Notes: generated from the letters alone by a model not told the origin. A DNA stretch of 64,000 bases from Streptomyces zaomyceticus (GCF_014656215.1 NZ_BNBZ01000013.1:148969-212968); one strand, 5' to 3'. Shown: positions 17,317-26,830, counted from the stretch's first letter. Made by a program: numbers and translations.

Positions 17317-18807
17317 ATGAGCCGGAGCACAGCGGATTCCGCACCCTCCGTCACCCTGCCGACCCCGAAGGAGCGGCGCAGGTTGCGTGAGGCCCTCGCC
17401 CTGAGCGAGGAGCAGGTCGCCGAGGCCATGGGCGTCACGAAGGCCACGGTCAAGGCATGGGAAACCGGGCGCTCGGCGCCCCGGGGCCGCAAGCGCGAGG
17501 CGTACGCGAAGCTGCTCGGCTCATACGAGCCGGACGACGCGCCCTCACCCGAACGGCCGCACACACAGGAACGGACACGACCACAGGCGGAGGCTCAGGG
17601 CGCGCCACAAGCGCAGGCGCAGGCGCAGACGCAGGCCCAGGCCGCCCAGGTGCAGGCCGCCCAGGCGCAGCCGCAGGCCCAACCCCATCCCCCGGCCGCC
17701 CCGTGGCAGCCGCAGGCCCAGGCGCACGCGCAGCCCCAGCCGCAGGCGCACGCGCAGCCGTACGCACCGGCACCGCCGCAGGCCCCGGCGGCAGGCGTCC
17801 GGCCCAAGGCCGCCGTCAAGCGGGCCGCGAAGCCGCCGAGGGCGCCCTCCCCCTCTCCGGCCATCGCCCCCGGCCCCGCCCGCAAAGGCCCCGCGAGGCC
17901 GCAGGAGCGCCTGAAACCGGCGTCCGCCGACGCGCGCGCCCCTCAGCCGGCGCACGCCCCTCGGCCCGCGTGGGCACCCGAACCGGCGGGGCCCCCCGCC
18001 GTGCCGGGCCGCACCCCCGAAGAGGCCTTCGACGCGCTGTACGCCCAGGCCGCACCCGGTCTCGTCCACCAGACGTATCTGCTGACCGGTCGTCGGCGGC
18101 TCTCCCACGAGGCCGTCGAGTACGCCTTCCACCACGCGTGGGAGCACTGGCCCGAGGTGGCCGTCGACGCCGACCCGGTGGGCTGGGTGCGGGCGACGGC
18201 GTACGAGTACGCCCTCTCCCCCTGGCACCGGCTGCGCCGCGCCCACAAGCACCCCGACTCGCCGCCGGCCGAGGCGCACCGGCGGGCGCTGCTCACCGCG
18301 CTGCTCGAACTGCCGCCGGCGTACCGCCGTACCGTCCTGCTCTACGACGGACTCGGCCTCGACCTGCCCGAGACGGCGGCCGAGACCGAGGCGAGCACCC
18401 CTGCCGCAGCCAACCGGCTGCTGCACGCCCGCACGGTCATCGGGCGGCGGATCCCCGAGCTCGCCGAGCCGGAGGACCTGCACCGGCGCCTGACCACGCT
18501 GGTCACGGAGGCGCCGACGACGGCGCTCCCGGCGGCCCGCACGGTCCGGACGGGCAGCGAACGGCGCTCGCGGACGTGGACGCGTGCGGTGCTCGGGGTG
18601 ACGGCGGTCCTCATCGGCGTCACCGGCTTCACGGCGGCGACCGCCCCGACCCGGTACATCCCGGTGAACGCCCCCGGCGAGACCGTCAACGGCGTCCCGG
18701 TGCGCGGCGGCCCGCAGAAGCTCCGCACGGAGGACCTGGAGCTCCGCGACAAGCTGCGGTCGGGCCCCAACCCGGGCCCGGAGCGGCTGGTCCCCGCGGT
18801 CGAGTAG
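17317..18807 (+). CDS. XRE HTH - ECF sigma-like - TM fusion protein
   Basis: 496 residues. An N-terminal XRE-type HTH (LREALALSEEQVAEAMGVTKATVKAWETGR, residues about 18-47; quoted in part) is followed by about 160 residues of Ala/Gln/Pro repeats. Then comes an ECF sigma-like core: region-2-like segment around AFDALYAQAAPGLVHQTYLL and DPVGWVRATAYEYAL, and region-4-like segment around LLELPPAYRRTVLLYDGLGL. A TM helix (RAVLGVTAVLIGVTGFTAAT, about 425-445) and a 45-residue outer tail finish the protein. ATG has GGGAGGTCGACACCG upstream. This combines two DNA-binding modules on a membrane anchor; whether it still binds core RNA polymerase is unknown. Confidence 0.8.
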   Translation: MSRSTADSAPSVTLPTPKERRRLREALALSEEQVAEAMGVTKATVKAWETGRSAPRGRKREAYAKLLGSYEPDDAPSPERPHTQERTRPQAEAQGAPQAQAQAQTQAQAAQVQAAQAQPQAQPHPPAAPWQPQAQAHAQPQPQAHAQPYAPAPPQAPAAGVRPKAAVKRAAKPPRAPSPSPAIAPGPARKGPARPQERLKPASADARAPQPAHAPRPAWAPEPAGPPAVPGRTPEEAFDALYAQAAPGLVHQTYLLTGRRRLSHEAVEYAFHHAWEHWPEVAVDADPVGWVRATAYEYALSPWHRLRRAHKHPDSPPAEAHRRALLTALLELPPAYRRTVLLYDGLGLDLPETAAETEASTPAAANRLLHARTVIGRRIPELAEPEDLHRRLTTLVTEAPTTALPAARTVRTGSERRSRTWTRAVLGVTAVLIGVTGFTAATAPTRYIPVNAPGETVNGVPVRGGPQKLRTEDLELRDKLRSGPNPGPERLVPAVE

Positions 18808-18838
18808 GGCCGGCGTACGCACAAGATCGTGTACCCGC

Positions 18839-18901
18839 GTACGCGAGAGGGCCCCGGGAACGCCCGGGTGACCGGACGGGGAGCGGGGCCCTCTCGCGTA
18901 C
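18839..18901. terminator. bidirectional terminator with 17-bp stem
   Basis: Arms 18839-18855 and 18885-18901 are perfectly complementary; the 29-nt loop contains a smaller hairpin. It lies between the plus-strand gene ending at 18807 and sucD ending at 18960. Confidence 0.75.
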
Positions 18902-18959
18902 GACAGCGGCCGTGCGGCTGCTGTGCGGCTGAACAGCTGCCGTACGGCTACTGCCGAAA

Positions 18960-19844
18960 TCAGCCCGCGAGGATCGCGCGCGCCAGCTTGGCCGTCTCGG
19001 TCGGCGTCTTGCCGACCTTGACGCCGGCGGCCTCGAGGGCCTCCTTCTTCGCCTGGGCGGTGCCGGAGGAGCCGGAGACGATGGCGCCGGCGTGGCCCAT
19101 GGTCTTGCCCTCGGGCGCGGTGAAGCCCGCGACGTAGCCGACGACCGGCTTGGTGACGTTGGCCTTGATGAAGTCGGCCGCACGCTCCTCGGCGTCGCCG
19201 CCGATCTCACCGATCATGACGATCAGGTCGGTGTCGGGGTCCGCCTCGAACGCCGCGAGGGCGTCGATGTGCGTGGTGCCGATGACCGGGTCGCCACCGA
19301 TGCCGACGGCGGACGAGAAGCCGATGTCACGGAGCTCGTACATCATCTGGTACGTCAGCGTGCCGGACTTCGAGACCAGGCCGATGCGGCCCGGCTTCGT
19401 GATGTCGCCCGGGATGATGCCGGCGTTGGACTGGCCCGGGGTGATGAGACCGGGGCAGTTCGGGCCGATGATGCGGGTCTTGTTGCCCTTCGCCTGCGCG
19501 TACGCCCAGAAGGCGGCGGAGTCGTGGACGGCGATGCCCTCGGTGATGACGACGGCCAGCGGGATCTCGGCGTCGATCGCCTCGACCACGGCGGCCTTCG
19601 CGAAGGCCGGCGGCACGAAGAGGACCGAGACGTTGGCGCCGGTCTCCTTCATCGCCTCGGCGACGGAGCCGAAGACCGGGACCTCGGTGCCGTCGAAGTC
19701 GACGGACGTGCCGGCCTTGCGCGGGTTCACGCCACCGACGATGTTGGTGCCGTCACCCAGCATGAGCTTGGTGTGCTTCATGCCCGTGGCACCGGTCATG
19801 CCCTGGACGATGACCTTGCTGTCCTTGGTCAGGAAGATAGCCAT
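18960..19844 (-). CDS. sucD: succinyl-CoA ligase, alpha subunit
   Basis: 294 residues, normal for SucD. With SucC it converts succinyl-CoA, ADP (or GDP) and phosphate to succinate, CoA and NTP in the TCA cycle. The CoA-binding Rossmann part has KVIVQGMTGATGMKHTKLML and GGVNPRKAG; the phosphohistidine loop is TMGHAGAIVSG. The ATG at 19844 lies 19 nt after the sucC stop, so the two form one operon. No anomaly seen. Confidence 0.98.
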   Translation of the reverse strand: MAIFLTKDSKVIVQGMTGATGMKHTKLMLGDGTNIVGGVNPRKAGTSVDFDGTEVPVFGSVAEAMKETGANVSVLFVPPAFAKAAVVEAIDAEIPLAVVITEGIAVHDSAAFWAYAQAKGNKTRIIGPNCPGLITPGQSNAGIIPGDITKPGRIGLVSKSGTLTYQMMYELRDIGFSSAVGIGGDPVIGTTHIDALAAFEADPDTDLIVMIGEIGGDAEERAADFIKANVTKPVVGYVAGFTAPEGKTMGHAGAIVSGSSGTAQAKKEALEAAGVKVGKTPTETAKLARAILAG

Positions 19845-19863
19845 GGTGTTCTGACCTCGTCCC

Positions 19864-21042
19864 TTACTTCGCAGCCGCGAGCTCGGCGGCCTTGTCGGCC
19901 GCGCCGTCCATGGTGTCCACACGCTGCACGAGCGGGTGGTTCGCGTCCGACAGGATCTTGCGACCCAGCTCCGCGTTGTTGCCGTCGAGGCGCACGACCA
20001 GCGGCTTGGTGACCTCTTCGCCCTTCGAGGCGAGGAGCTCCAGGGCCTGGACGATGCCGTTGGCGACCTCGTCACAGGCGGTGATGCCACCGAAGACGTT
20101 GACGAACACGGACTTGACGTCCGGGTCGCCCAGGATGATCTCCAGGCCGTTCGCCATGACCTCGGCGGAGGCGCCGCCACCGATGTCGAGGAAGTTGGCC
20201 GGCTTCACGCCGCCGTGGTTCTCACCGGCGTACGCGACGACGTCCAGGGTCGACATGACCAGACCGGCACCGTTACCGATGATGCCGACCTCGCCCTCGA
20301 GCTTGACGTAGTTGAGGTTCTTGGCCTTGGCGGCAGCCTCGAGCGGGTTGGCTGCGGCCTTGTCCTCGAGCGCCTCGTGCTCGGGCTGGCGGAAGTCGGC
20401 GTTCTCGTCGAGCGAGACCTTGCCGTCCAGCGCCAGGATGCGACCGTCCTTGGTCTTCACCAGCGGGTTGACCTCGACGAGGAGCGCGTCCTCGGCGACG
20501 AAGGTCTTCCACAGGGTCACCAGGGCTTCGGCGACACCCTCGGCCACGTCGGCCGGGAACTTCGCCAGGGCCACGATCTCGCGGGCCTTGACGATGTCCA
20601 CGCCGTCGACGGCGTTGACCGGGACCTTCGCGAGGGCCTCGGGGGTCTTCTCCGCGACCTCCTCGATGTCCATGCCGCCCTGCACCGAGGCCATGGCCAG
20701 GAAGGTGCGGTTGGTGCGGTCGAGGAGGTACGAGACGTAGTACTCCGCCTCGATCTCCGGGGACAGCTCGGCGATCATCACCTTGTGGACCGTGTGGCCC
20801 TTGATGTCCATCCCGAGGATGTCCGTCGCGCGAGCGACGGCCTCGTCCGCGTCGCCGGCCAGCTTGACGCCGCCGGCCTTGCCGCGGCCACCGACCTTCA
20901 CCTGGGCCTTGACGACGGACTTGCCGCCGAGGCGCTCGGTCGCGGCGCGCGCGGCCTCAGGCGTGTCGATGACTTCACCGGCCAGCACCGGTACTCCGTG
21001 CTTGGCGAAGAGATCCCTCGCCTGGTACTCGAACAGGTCCAC
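19864..21042 (-). CDS. sucC: ADP-forming succinyl-CoA ligase, beta subunit
   Basis: 392 residues from a GTG with AAGGGACGGACGC upstream. The ATP-grasp fold is clear: MDLFEYQARDLFAKHGVPVL at the start, VVKAQVKVGGRGKAGGVKL for nucleotide binding, LVEVNPLV for metal binding and the C-terminal GGITACDEVANGI loop. It is the first gene of sucCD. The 534 nt upstream carry no other gene and hold its promoter. Confidence 0.98.
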   Translation of the reverse strand: MDLFEYQARDLFAKHGVPVLAGEVIDTPEAARAATERLGGKSVVKAQVKVGGRGKAGGVKLAGDADEAVARATDILGMDIKGHTVHKVMIAELSPEIEAEYYVSYLLDRTNRTFLAMASVQGGMDIEEVAEKTPEALAKVPVNAVDGVDIVKAREIVALAKFPADVAEGVAEALVTLWKTFVAEDALLVEVNPLVKTKDGRILALDGKVSLDENADFRQPEHEALEDKAAANPLEAAAKAKNLNYVKLEGEVGIIGNGAGLVMSTLDVVAYAGENHGGVKPANFLDIGGGASAEVMANGLEIILGDPDVKSVFVNVFGGITACDEVANGIVQALELLASKGEEVTKPLVVRLDGNNAELGRKILSDANHPLVQRVDTMDGAADKAAELAAAK

Positions 21043-21576
21043 GCGCGTCCGTCCCTTTTCTGATGATCGCGGTTCGTTGTCTGCGTGGGCGTGCCGCGAA
21101 GGGCAACGTGACTGCGCTGTCACAAGGGAGGCGCACACGGTGACCGTGGACGCGGCATGTCCGTCTCGCAGGTTATCGCCGAGGGGCGTGGGTCCCTAAA
21201 TCGCAGATCACAACGGAGCGGTGATACGGGTCACAGATCGTAGGGACGAGGGGGCCGTCCGTAGGGGGTGAGGGGTGGGGACTTGCGGCGTTCGGAGCAT
21301 GCGGGGCCTGGCCTCCCGACTCCTCACGACGCGCCGGAAGTGCAGGTGAGGGGCGTTCTGGGACGACTGTGATATGGGACTCAATCACCCCCGGGGCACC
21401 CGTGCGGGTGGTCCGGCGACGACGAATTCCGTAGCGGCGGGTGCCGGTGGACCGGGCCCCACAGGACCGGCGACCGACGGAATCGGGGCCCGGCAGGACC
21501 GGACCCGGCCCGGCAGGCCCGGCAGGCAGGGATCGAGGCGCGGCAGGATCGGGCCCGGCCGGGCGGCCGCGGCCCT
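21043..21576. other. sucC upstream region and GC-rich spacer
   Basis: 534 nt without a credible gene. The sucC-proximal 200 nt are less GC-rich than the surroundings and probably hold the sucCD promoter. The stretch 21440-21570 is low complexity, with repeated ggcaggaccgg and cccggcagg units next to the VWA gene stop; it may act in termination of that operon but shows no single clean hairpin. Confidence 0.5.
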
Positions 21577-23022
21577 TCAGACCGCGGGTACCGGCAGCGG
21601 GCGCTTCTCCAGGGCGGCCGCCATCACCTCCGGGAAGAGGTCGGGCGTGCAGGCGAAGGCCGGGACACCGAGCGCGGCCAGCGCCGCCGCGTGGTCACGG
21701 TCGTACGCCGGGGTGCCCTCGTCGGAGAGCGCGAGCAGCGCGACGAACTGGACTCCCGAGGCCTTCATCGCGGCGACCCGCTTCAGCATCTCGTCACGGA
21801 TGCCCCCCTCGTAGAGATCGCTGATGAGGACGACCACGGTGTCGGCGGGGCGGGTGATCTTCGCCTGGCAGTGGGCGAGGGCGCGGTTGATGTCGGTGCC
21901 ACCGCCGAGCTGGGTGCCGAAGAGGACGTCGACGGGGTCGTCGAGCCGGTCGGTCAGGTCCACGACGGCGGTGTCGAAGACGACCAGGCGGGTGGCGATC
22001 GACCGCATGGAGGCGAGCACCGCGCCGAAGACCGAGGCGTAGACGACCGAGGCGGCCATGGAGCCGGACTGGTCGATACAGAGGACGACCTCCTTCCGTA
22101 TCGCCCGGGAGGCGCGCCCGTGGCCGACGAGCCGCTCGGGCACGACCGTGCGGTGCTCGGGCAGATAGTTCCTGAGGTTGGCGCGGATCGTACGGTCCCA
22201 GTCGATCTCCCGGTGACGGGGACGGCTGATCCGGGCGGAACGGTCGAGGGCGCCGGTGAGAGTCGCGCGGGTGCGGGCGGCGAAACGCCGCTCCAGGTCG
22301 TCGACGACCTTGCGCACGACGGCGCGGGCGGTCTCCCTCGTCGTCTCGGGCATGGCCTTGTGCAGGGAGAGCAGGGTGCCGACGAGGTGCACGTCCGCCT
22401 CGACGGCCTCCAGCATCTCCGGCTCCAGGAGGAGGGTGGCGAGGCCGAGGCGCTCGATGGCGTCGCGCTGCATGACCTGGACGACGGAGCCGGGGAAGTA
22501 CGTACGGATGTCGCCGAGCCAGCGGGCGACGGAGGGCGCCGAGGCACCGAGCCCCGCCGAACGGTCCCGTCCGGTGCGCTCGCCGCCCTGGCTCCCGCGT
22601 CCGTAGAGCGCGGTGAGGGCTCCGTCCATGGCTGCGTCGGTGCCGGTGAGCGCCCGTCCGGTGCCGTCGGCCTCCCCTCCCCCCAGCACAAGCCGCCAGC
22701 GCCGCAACCGCTCGTCCTCGCGCCCCGGATCGGTAGCGGCGGCCGGGCGGGGGGCCGGGACAGCGGTCGGGCCGATGGGCGGGGTGGCGGTCGGGCCGGT
22801 GGCCGGGGTGGCGGCCGAGGCGGTGGCCGAGCCGGTGGCCAAGGCGGCAGTCAGGTCGGCGGTCCGGCCGACGGCCGCGATGGCGGCCGGGTGGTCGGCG
22901 GTCCGGCCGACGGCCGCGATGGCGGCCGGGTGGTCGGCGGTCCGGCCGACGGCCGCGATGGCGGCCGGGTGGTCGGCCGGGGCGGTGGCGTGGGCGGCCG
23001 TCGGGTCGGTGGGTGGGGTCAT
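21577..23022 (-). CDS. VWA domain protein of the MoxR/DUF5682 cluster
   Basis: 481 residues. The first 100 are Ala/Pro/Thr-rich and include three exact copies of a 13-residue unit (DHPAAIAAVGRTA). A helical middle follows. The C-terminal half is a von Willebrand A domain with the metal-site motif DQSGSMAAS, a Thr at GGGTDI and the second Asp at LISDLYEGG. ATG overlaps the DUF5682 stop (ATGA), so the three genes MoxR-DUF5682-VWA are one operon and this is the last. MoxR ATPases usually act with VWA partners in protein or metal-centre remodelling; the target here is unknown. Confidence 0.9.
   Translation of the reverse strand: MTPPTDPTAAHATAPADHPAAIAAVGRTADHPAAIAAVGRTADHPAAIAAVGRTADLTAALATGSATASAATPATGPTATPPIGPTAVPAPRPAAATDPGREDERLRRWRLVLGGGEADGTGRALTGTDAAMDGALTALYGRGSQGGERTGRDRSAGLGASAPSVARWLGDIRTYFPGSVVQVMQRDAIERLGLATLLLEPEMLEAVEADVHLVGTLLSLHKAMPETTRETARAVVRKVVDDLERRFAARTRATLTGALDRSARISRPRHREIDWDRTIRANLRNYLPEHRTVVPERLVGHGRASRAIRKEVVLCIDQSGSMAASVVYASVFGAVLASMRSIATRLVVFDTAVVDLTDRLDDPVDVLFGTQLGGGTDINRALAHCQAKITRPADTVVVLISDLYEGGIRDEMLKRVAAMKASGVQFVALLALSDEGTPAYDRDHAAALAALGVPAFACTPDLFPEVMAAALEKRPLPVPAV
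22854..22970 (-). repeat. three exact 39-bp tandem repeats in the VWA gene
   Basis: Units start at 22854, 22893 and 22932 and are identical as far as I can read. 39 bp equals 13 codons, so copy-number change keeps the frame. A partial copy continues towards 22980. Confidence 0.9.
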
Positions 23023-25544
23023 TCGAGGGCCTCCGAGCCGAGGACGAGGTGGAGGAGGGGCAGCACGGCGTCCGCGCGTTCGCGGTCGAGCGTGGGGGCG
23101 AAGCCGGGGACGCCGGGCACGGAGTGCGCCGGGCCGGCGGAGCCGGGGCCGCGGGCGACCAGCTCGCCGAGGGTGCGGCGGACACCCGGCTCGTATCCCG
23201 AGAAGGTGCGGCGCAGCAGCGGAAGGGCGTCGGTGAACGCCTCGGCCGGCACACCCGTGAGCCATGCGTCCAGCAGGCCGAGGAGCCGATCGTCGTGGAC
23301 CAGGAGCAGGCCGCCGCCGGAGGCCCCGCCGGCGAAGCCGTCGATCCAGGCGGCGGCGTCGGCCGGCGGGGTCCCCGGCGACAGGGCGCGGCTCATGAGC
23401 AGGGCGGCCTCGTCGTCGCCGATCCGCTCCTCGTCCAGAAGGAGCCGGGCGGCCCGGCCCCTGAGGACACCCGGTATCCGGTCGAGGTCGGCGAGCCGGC
23501 GCAGGACGCCCGCCCAGCGGACGGTCAGCTCGTCCGCTCCGGGCAGCAGGCCGAGAACCTGATGCACTTCGTCGATCCGCTCGCGCATGGCGGTGGCCGC
23601 GTCGGTGTCGAGGCCGGCGCAGGCGGGTGGCAGGCCGACACAGATCCGTTCGGCGAGGCCGGCCGCGACCTCGGCGAGGGCCGCCGTGTCGGTGCCGCGG
23701 ACATCGCCGTAGCGCAGGGAGCGGGCCAGGGACGGGAGGGCCTGGGCGAGATGGGCGACATCGGTGTCGAGCGCCGCCCGGTCGGCGAGCGCCCTCATCA
23801 CGGCGGGGAGCGCGTCGCCGAGCCCGGCGAGGAGGCAGTGCTCGGCGAGGGCGGTCACATCGGCGAGGGCCGTCGCCGCGAGGGCCCGGGATCGGGCCCT
23901 CGCGGTGGCGGCGGCCTCGACGGTGGTGCCCCAGACACCGGCCTCGGCGACCCGGACGTGCAGCTCGGGATCCCAGCGCAGCCGCCAGGTCTCCCGGAAG
24001 GTGCCGGTCCCGGCGCGTCCGGCGGCCCGTTCGCCCCAGCCGACGTCGAGCAGGCGCAGCCGGTGCAGCAGCCGGCTGCGGTCACCGTCCGTCTCCTTGC
24101 GGAGGTCGAGTTCGAGGTCGCGCTCCGTGGCCTCGGGCTTGAGGCGCAGGGTGCGCTGGCGGCGGGTCAGATCGCGCTGGAGGGGGACGGCGGGGGCGCC
24201 GGCCGGGACCTCGCCGAGGACGTCGCCGACGACGAGACGGTCCCGGACGAGGTCGAGCGGTACGTCGGAGCCCTCGCACAGGACGGCGCGGACGGCGTCG
24301 GTGGTCTCGTCGAGCCCGGGGGCCGGCCGGCCGCGCAGGGCGGCGAGGGTCTCGGCGAGCCGGACGGCCTCGATGACATGGGCGGGAGAGACGGGGTGGT
24401 CCTCGGCCCTGAGGAGTCCGGCGACCTTGATCATCCAGCGCTCCACGGGCCGGTCGGGCGCGGCGAAGAGATGCCCGTACCAGCCGGGCGCGTCGATTCC
24501 GGCGCCGTATCCCGAGCGGCGGGCGAGCCTGCGGTGGGTCCAGGGGACCCAGGTCATCTCGGTCTTCACCTTGGGCAGGCCCTTGAGCAGGGCCCGGTCG
24601 GCGGTGACGGTGGTCTTCCGGGTGAGGGCGGGGACGTGCCAGGCGCCGCAGACGACGGCGACGGCGTCGCCGAACTCCTTGCGGGCGGCACGCAGCCGGA
24701 GCCGCATGTACGCCTCGCGGACGAGGTCGCGGGGATGGCCGCCGTGCCCGTACGCCTCGCGGAGCGCGCCCATGGCCTCGGCGAGGGCCACGAAGGGAGC
24801 GGTGGGGTCGCCGTCGCCGCGCAGTTCGACGACGTCCTCCCACCAGCGCTCGGCGTCCTCGTACCCGGCGGCCCCGGCGAGTTCGGCGACCGGGTCGATC
24901 CGCAGGCCGCTGCCGGAGACCTCGTCCTCCCCGTCGTCCCAGGTGGGGTCGGCCGCGGCGAGGGTGTGGGCGGCGGGCAGGTCGATGAAGCGGACGGCGG
25001 CGCCCCGGTCGAGGGCCCAGCGGATCGCGACCCACTCGGGCGAGAACTCGGCCATCGGCCAGAACGAGGCCCGCCCGGGGTCGTCCACGGCGTGGGCGAG
25101 CAGCGCGACCGGCGGCCGCATGCCGGGGTCCCCGGCGAGCGCCACGAGCGCGTCGGCCTCGGCGGGGCCTTCGACGAGCACGACGGCGGGCTTCTCCGCG
25201 TCCAGCGCGGCCCGCACCCCGCGCGCCGATCCGGGCCCGTGGTGCCGTACCCCGAGCACGAGGGGTCCTCCGCCGACCCGCGCCGCAGACCCGGCTCCCG
25301 GACGCACCGGAACCACCGGGGCCACCGGGGCCACCGGGGCCACCGGGGCCACCGGGGCCACCGGGAGGACGTTGCCCGAGCCACCGGAGACACCGGCGAC
25401 ACCCATGCCACCGGTTTCCGGGACGGCGGCCTCCGGGACACCGGTCTCCGCGATGTCGGGGCCCGGCGCGGCGGGCCCCGGGACGCCGGGCCCCGCGTCC
25501 CGGCCCGCGGCGGCGTCCTGCGCGGCCGTGGCCGCGGCAGTCAT
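23019..25544 (-). CDS. DUF5682 family protein, TIKI/TraB-like motifs
   Basis: 841 residues. A low-complexity N-terminus with a VAP repeat (about residues 60-78) precedes the conserved part, which opens GVRHHGPGSARGVRAAL, then VVLVEGPAEADALVAL, and later VVCGAWHVPAL. The two G-x-x-H motifs (GVRH, GAWH) and the Glu of LVEGP match the residue pattern of TIKI/TraB/EreA-like hydrolases. The C-terminal 400 residues are helical and lack motifs I know. ATG overlaps the MoxR gene stop by 4 nt, and its own stop overlaps the VWA start. DUF5682 is known from genome surveys only; the hydrolase idea is mine. Confidence 0.88.
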   Translation of the reverse strand: MTAAATAAQDAAAGRDAGPGVPGPAAPGPDIAETGVPEAAVPETGGMGVAGVSGGSGNVLPVAPVAPVAPVAPVAPVVPVRPGAGSAARVGGGPLVLGVRHHGPGSARGVRAALDAEKPAVVLVEGPAEADALVALAGDPGMRPPVALLAHAVDDPGRASFWPMAEFSPEWVAIRWALDRGAAVRFIDLPAAHTLAAADPTWDDGEDEVSGSGLRIDPVAELAGAAGYEDAERWWEDVVELRGDGDPTAPFVALAEAMGALREAYGHGGHPRDLVREAYMRLRLRAARKEFGDAVAVVCGAWHVPALTRKTTVTADRALLKGLPKVKTEMTWVPWTHRRLARRSGYGAGIDAPGWYGHLFAAPDRPVERWMIKVAGLLRAEDHPVSPAHVIEAVRLAETLAALRGRPAPGLDETTDAVRAVLCEGSDVPLDLVRDRLVVGDVLGEVPAGAPAVPLQRDLTRRQRTLRLKPEATERDLELDLRKETDGDRSRLLHRLRLLDVGWGERAAGRAGTGTFRETWRLRWDPELHVRVAEAGVWGTTVEAAATARARSRALAATALADVTALAEHCLLAGLGDALPAVMRALADRAALDTDVAHLAQALPSLARSLRYGDVRGTDTAALAEVAAGLAERICVGLPPACAGLDTDAATAMRERIDEVHQVLGLLPGADELTVRWAGVLRRLADLDRIPGVLRGRAARLLLDEERIGDDEAALLMSRALSPGTPPADAAAWIDGFAGGASGGGLLLVHDDRLLGLLDAWLTGVPAEAFTDALPLLRRTFSGYEPGVRRTLGELVARGPGSAGPAHSVPGVPGFAPTLDRERADAVLPLLHLVLGSEALE

Positions 25545-26698
25545 ACGCTCACCTCGCGGCAGGCGCGGTAGAAGTCCTTCCAGCCGTCTCTCTCCCTGAC
25601 CACCGTCTCCAGATACTCCTGCCACACGACGCGGTCGGCCGCCGGGTCGCGGACGACCGCGCCGAGGATGCCCGCCGCGATGTCCGCCGAGCGCAGGACG
25701 CCGTCGCCGAAGTGGGCGGCGAGGGCGAGTCCTCCCGTGACGACGGAGATGGCCTCGGCCGTGGACAGCGTTCCCGAGGGGGACTTGACCCTGGTCCGTC
25801 CGTCGGTGGTGACCCCGTCGCGCAGCTCGCGGAAGACGGTGACGACCCGACGGATCTCGTCGGCCCCGTCCGGGACGGCCGGCAGCGCGAGGGAACGCCC
25901 GAGCTGCTCGACGCGGCGGGCGACGATGTCGACCTCGGCCTCGGGGGTCGCGGGGAGCGGCAGCACCACCGTGTTGAAGCGGCGGCGCAGCGCGCTGGAG
26001 AGTTCGTTGACGCCGCGGTCCCGGTCGTTGGCCGTGGCGATCAGGTTGAACCCGGGGACGGCCTGCACCTCCTGGCCGAGCTCGGGGACGGGGAGGGTCT
26101 TCTCGGACAGGATCGTGATGAGGGTGTCCTGCACGTCGGTGGGGATACGGGTGAGCTCCTCCACCCGGGCCGTCATGCCCTGCGACATCGCCCGCATCAC
26201 GGGGCTCGGCACCAGGGCGTCCCTGCTGGGGCCGTGCGCGAGGAGCTGGGCGTAGTTCCAGCCGTACCTGACGGCTTCCTCGGGGGTGCCGGCGGTGCCC
26301 TGGACGAGGAGGGTGGAGTCGCCGCTGACGGCGGCGGCGAGGTGCTCGGAGACCCAGGTCTTGGCGGTGCCGGGCACACCGAGCAGGAGCAGCGCCCGGT
26401 CGGTGGCGAGGGTGGTGACGGCGACTTCCACGATGCGGCGCGGTCCCACGTACTTGGGTGAGACGACGGTCCCGTCGGGGAGGGTGCCGCCGAGGAGGTA
26501 GGTGGCGACGGCCCACGGCGAGAGCCGCCAGCGGGCGGGGCGGGGCCGGTCGTCGGCCGCGGCGAGCGCGGCGAGTTCGTCGGCGAAGGCGTGCTCCGCG
26601 TGCGGCCGCAGGGCTTCGGTCACGGCCTGCGGCCGCCCCGGTCCGGTGTCCGTCTCGACACCGGAACCGAGCTGCGCGATGGTTTCGGGCACGGGCAT
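25541..26698 (-). CDS. MoxR-family AAA+ ATPase
   Basis: 385 residues from ATG with GGAGGGGGATCC upstream. Walker A is LLLLGVPGTAKTW, the Walker B/sensor region includes GMTARVEELTRIPTDVQDTL and NLIATANDRDRGVNEL, and the arginine finger region follows at ALRRRFNTVVLPLP. This is the MoxR type that pairs with VWA proteins. First gene of the operon MoxR-DUF5682-VWA, with 4-nt overlaps throughout. It likely remodels a protein target with the VWA protein; that is family-level inference. Confidence 0.93.
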   Translation of the reverse strand: MPVPETIAQLGSGVETDTGPGRPQAVTEALRPHAEHAFADELAALAAADDRPRPARWRLSPWAVATYLLGGTLPDGTVVSPKYVGPRRIVEVAVTTLATDRALLLLGVPGTAKTWVSEHLAAAVSGDSTLLVQGTAGTPEEAVRYGWNYAQLLAHGPSRDALVPSPVMRAMSQGMTARVEELTRIPTDVQDTLITILSEKTLPVPELGQEVQAVPGFNLIATANDRDRGVNELSSALRRRFNTVVLPLPATPEAEVDIVARRVEQLGRSLALPAVPDGADEIRRVVTVFRELRDGVTTDGRTRVKSPSGTLSTAEAISVVTGGLALAAHFGDGVLRSADIAAGILGAVVRDPAADRVVWQEYLETVVRERDGWKDFYRACREVSV

Positions 26699-26830
26699 GG
26701 ATCCCCCTCCAGATCGTTCGACCTGCTGTGCGATCCACCGTGCACCATGCCACTGACATTCGGATGTCACCGCTGGTCAGGGGCAGTTGGAGGGTTCGTG
26801 GAGGGGTGATGGAGAGTCGGTCCCCATCGG

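Noticed and set aside
18960..21042. Possible regulator or sRNA antisense to sucCD
   Set aside because: The plus-strand frames here are GC shadows only; no promoter or terminator pair supports a transcript.
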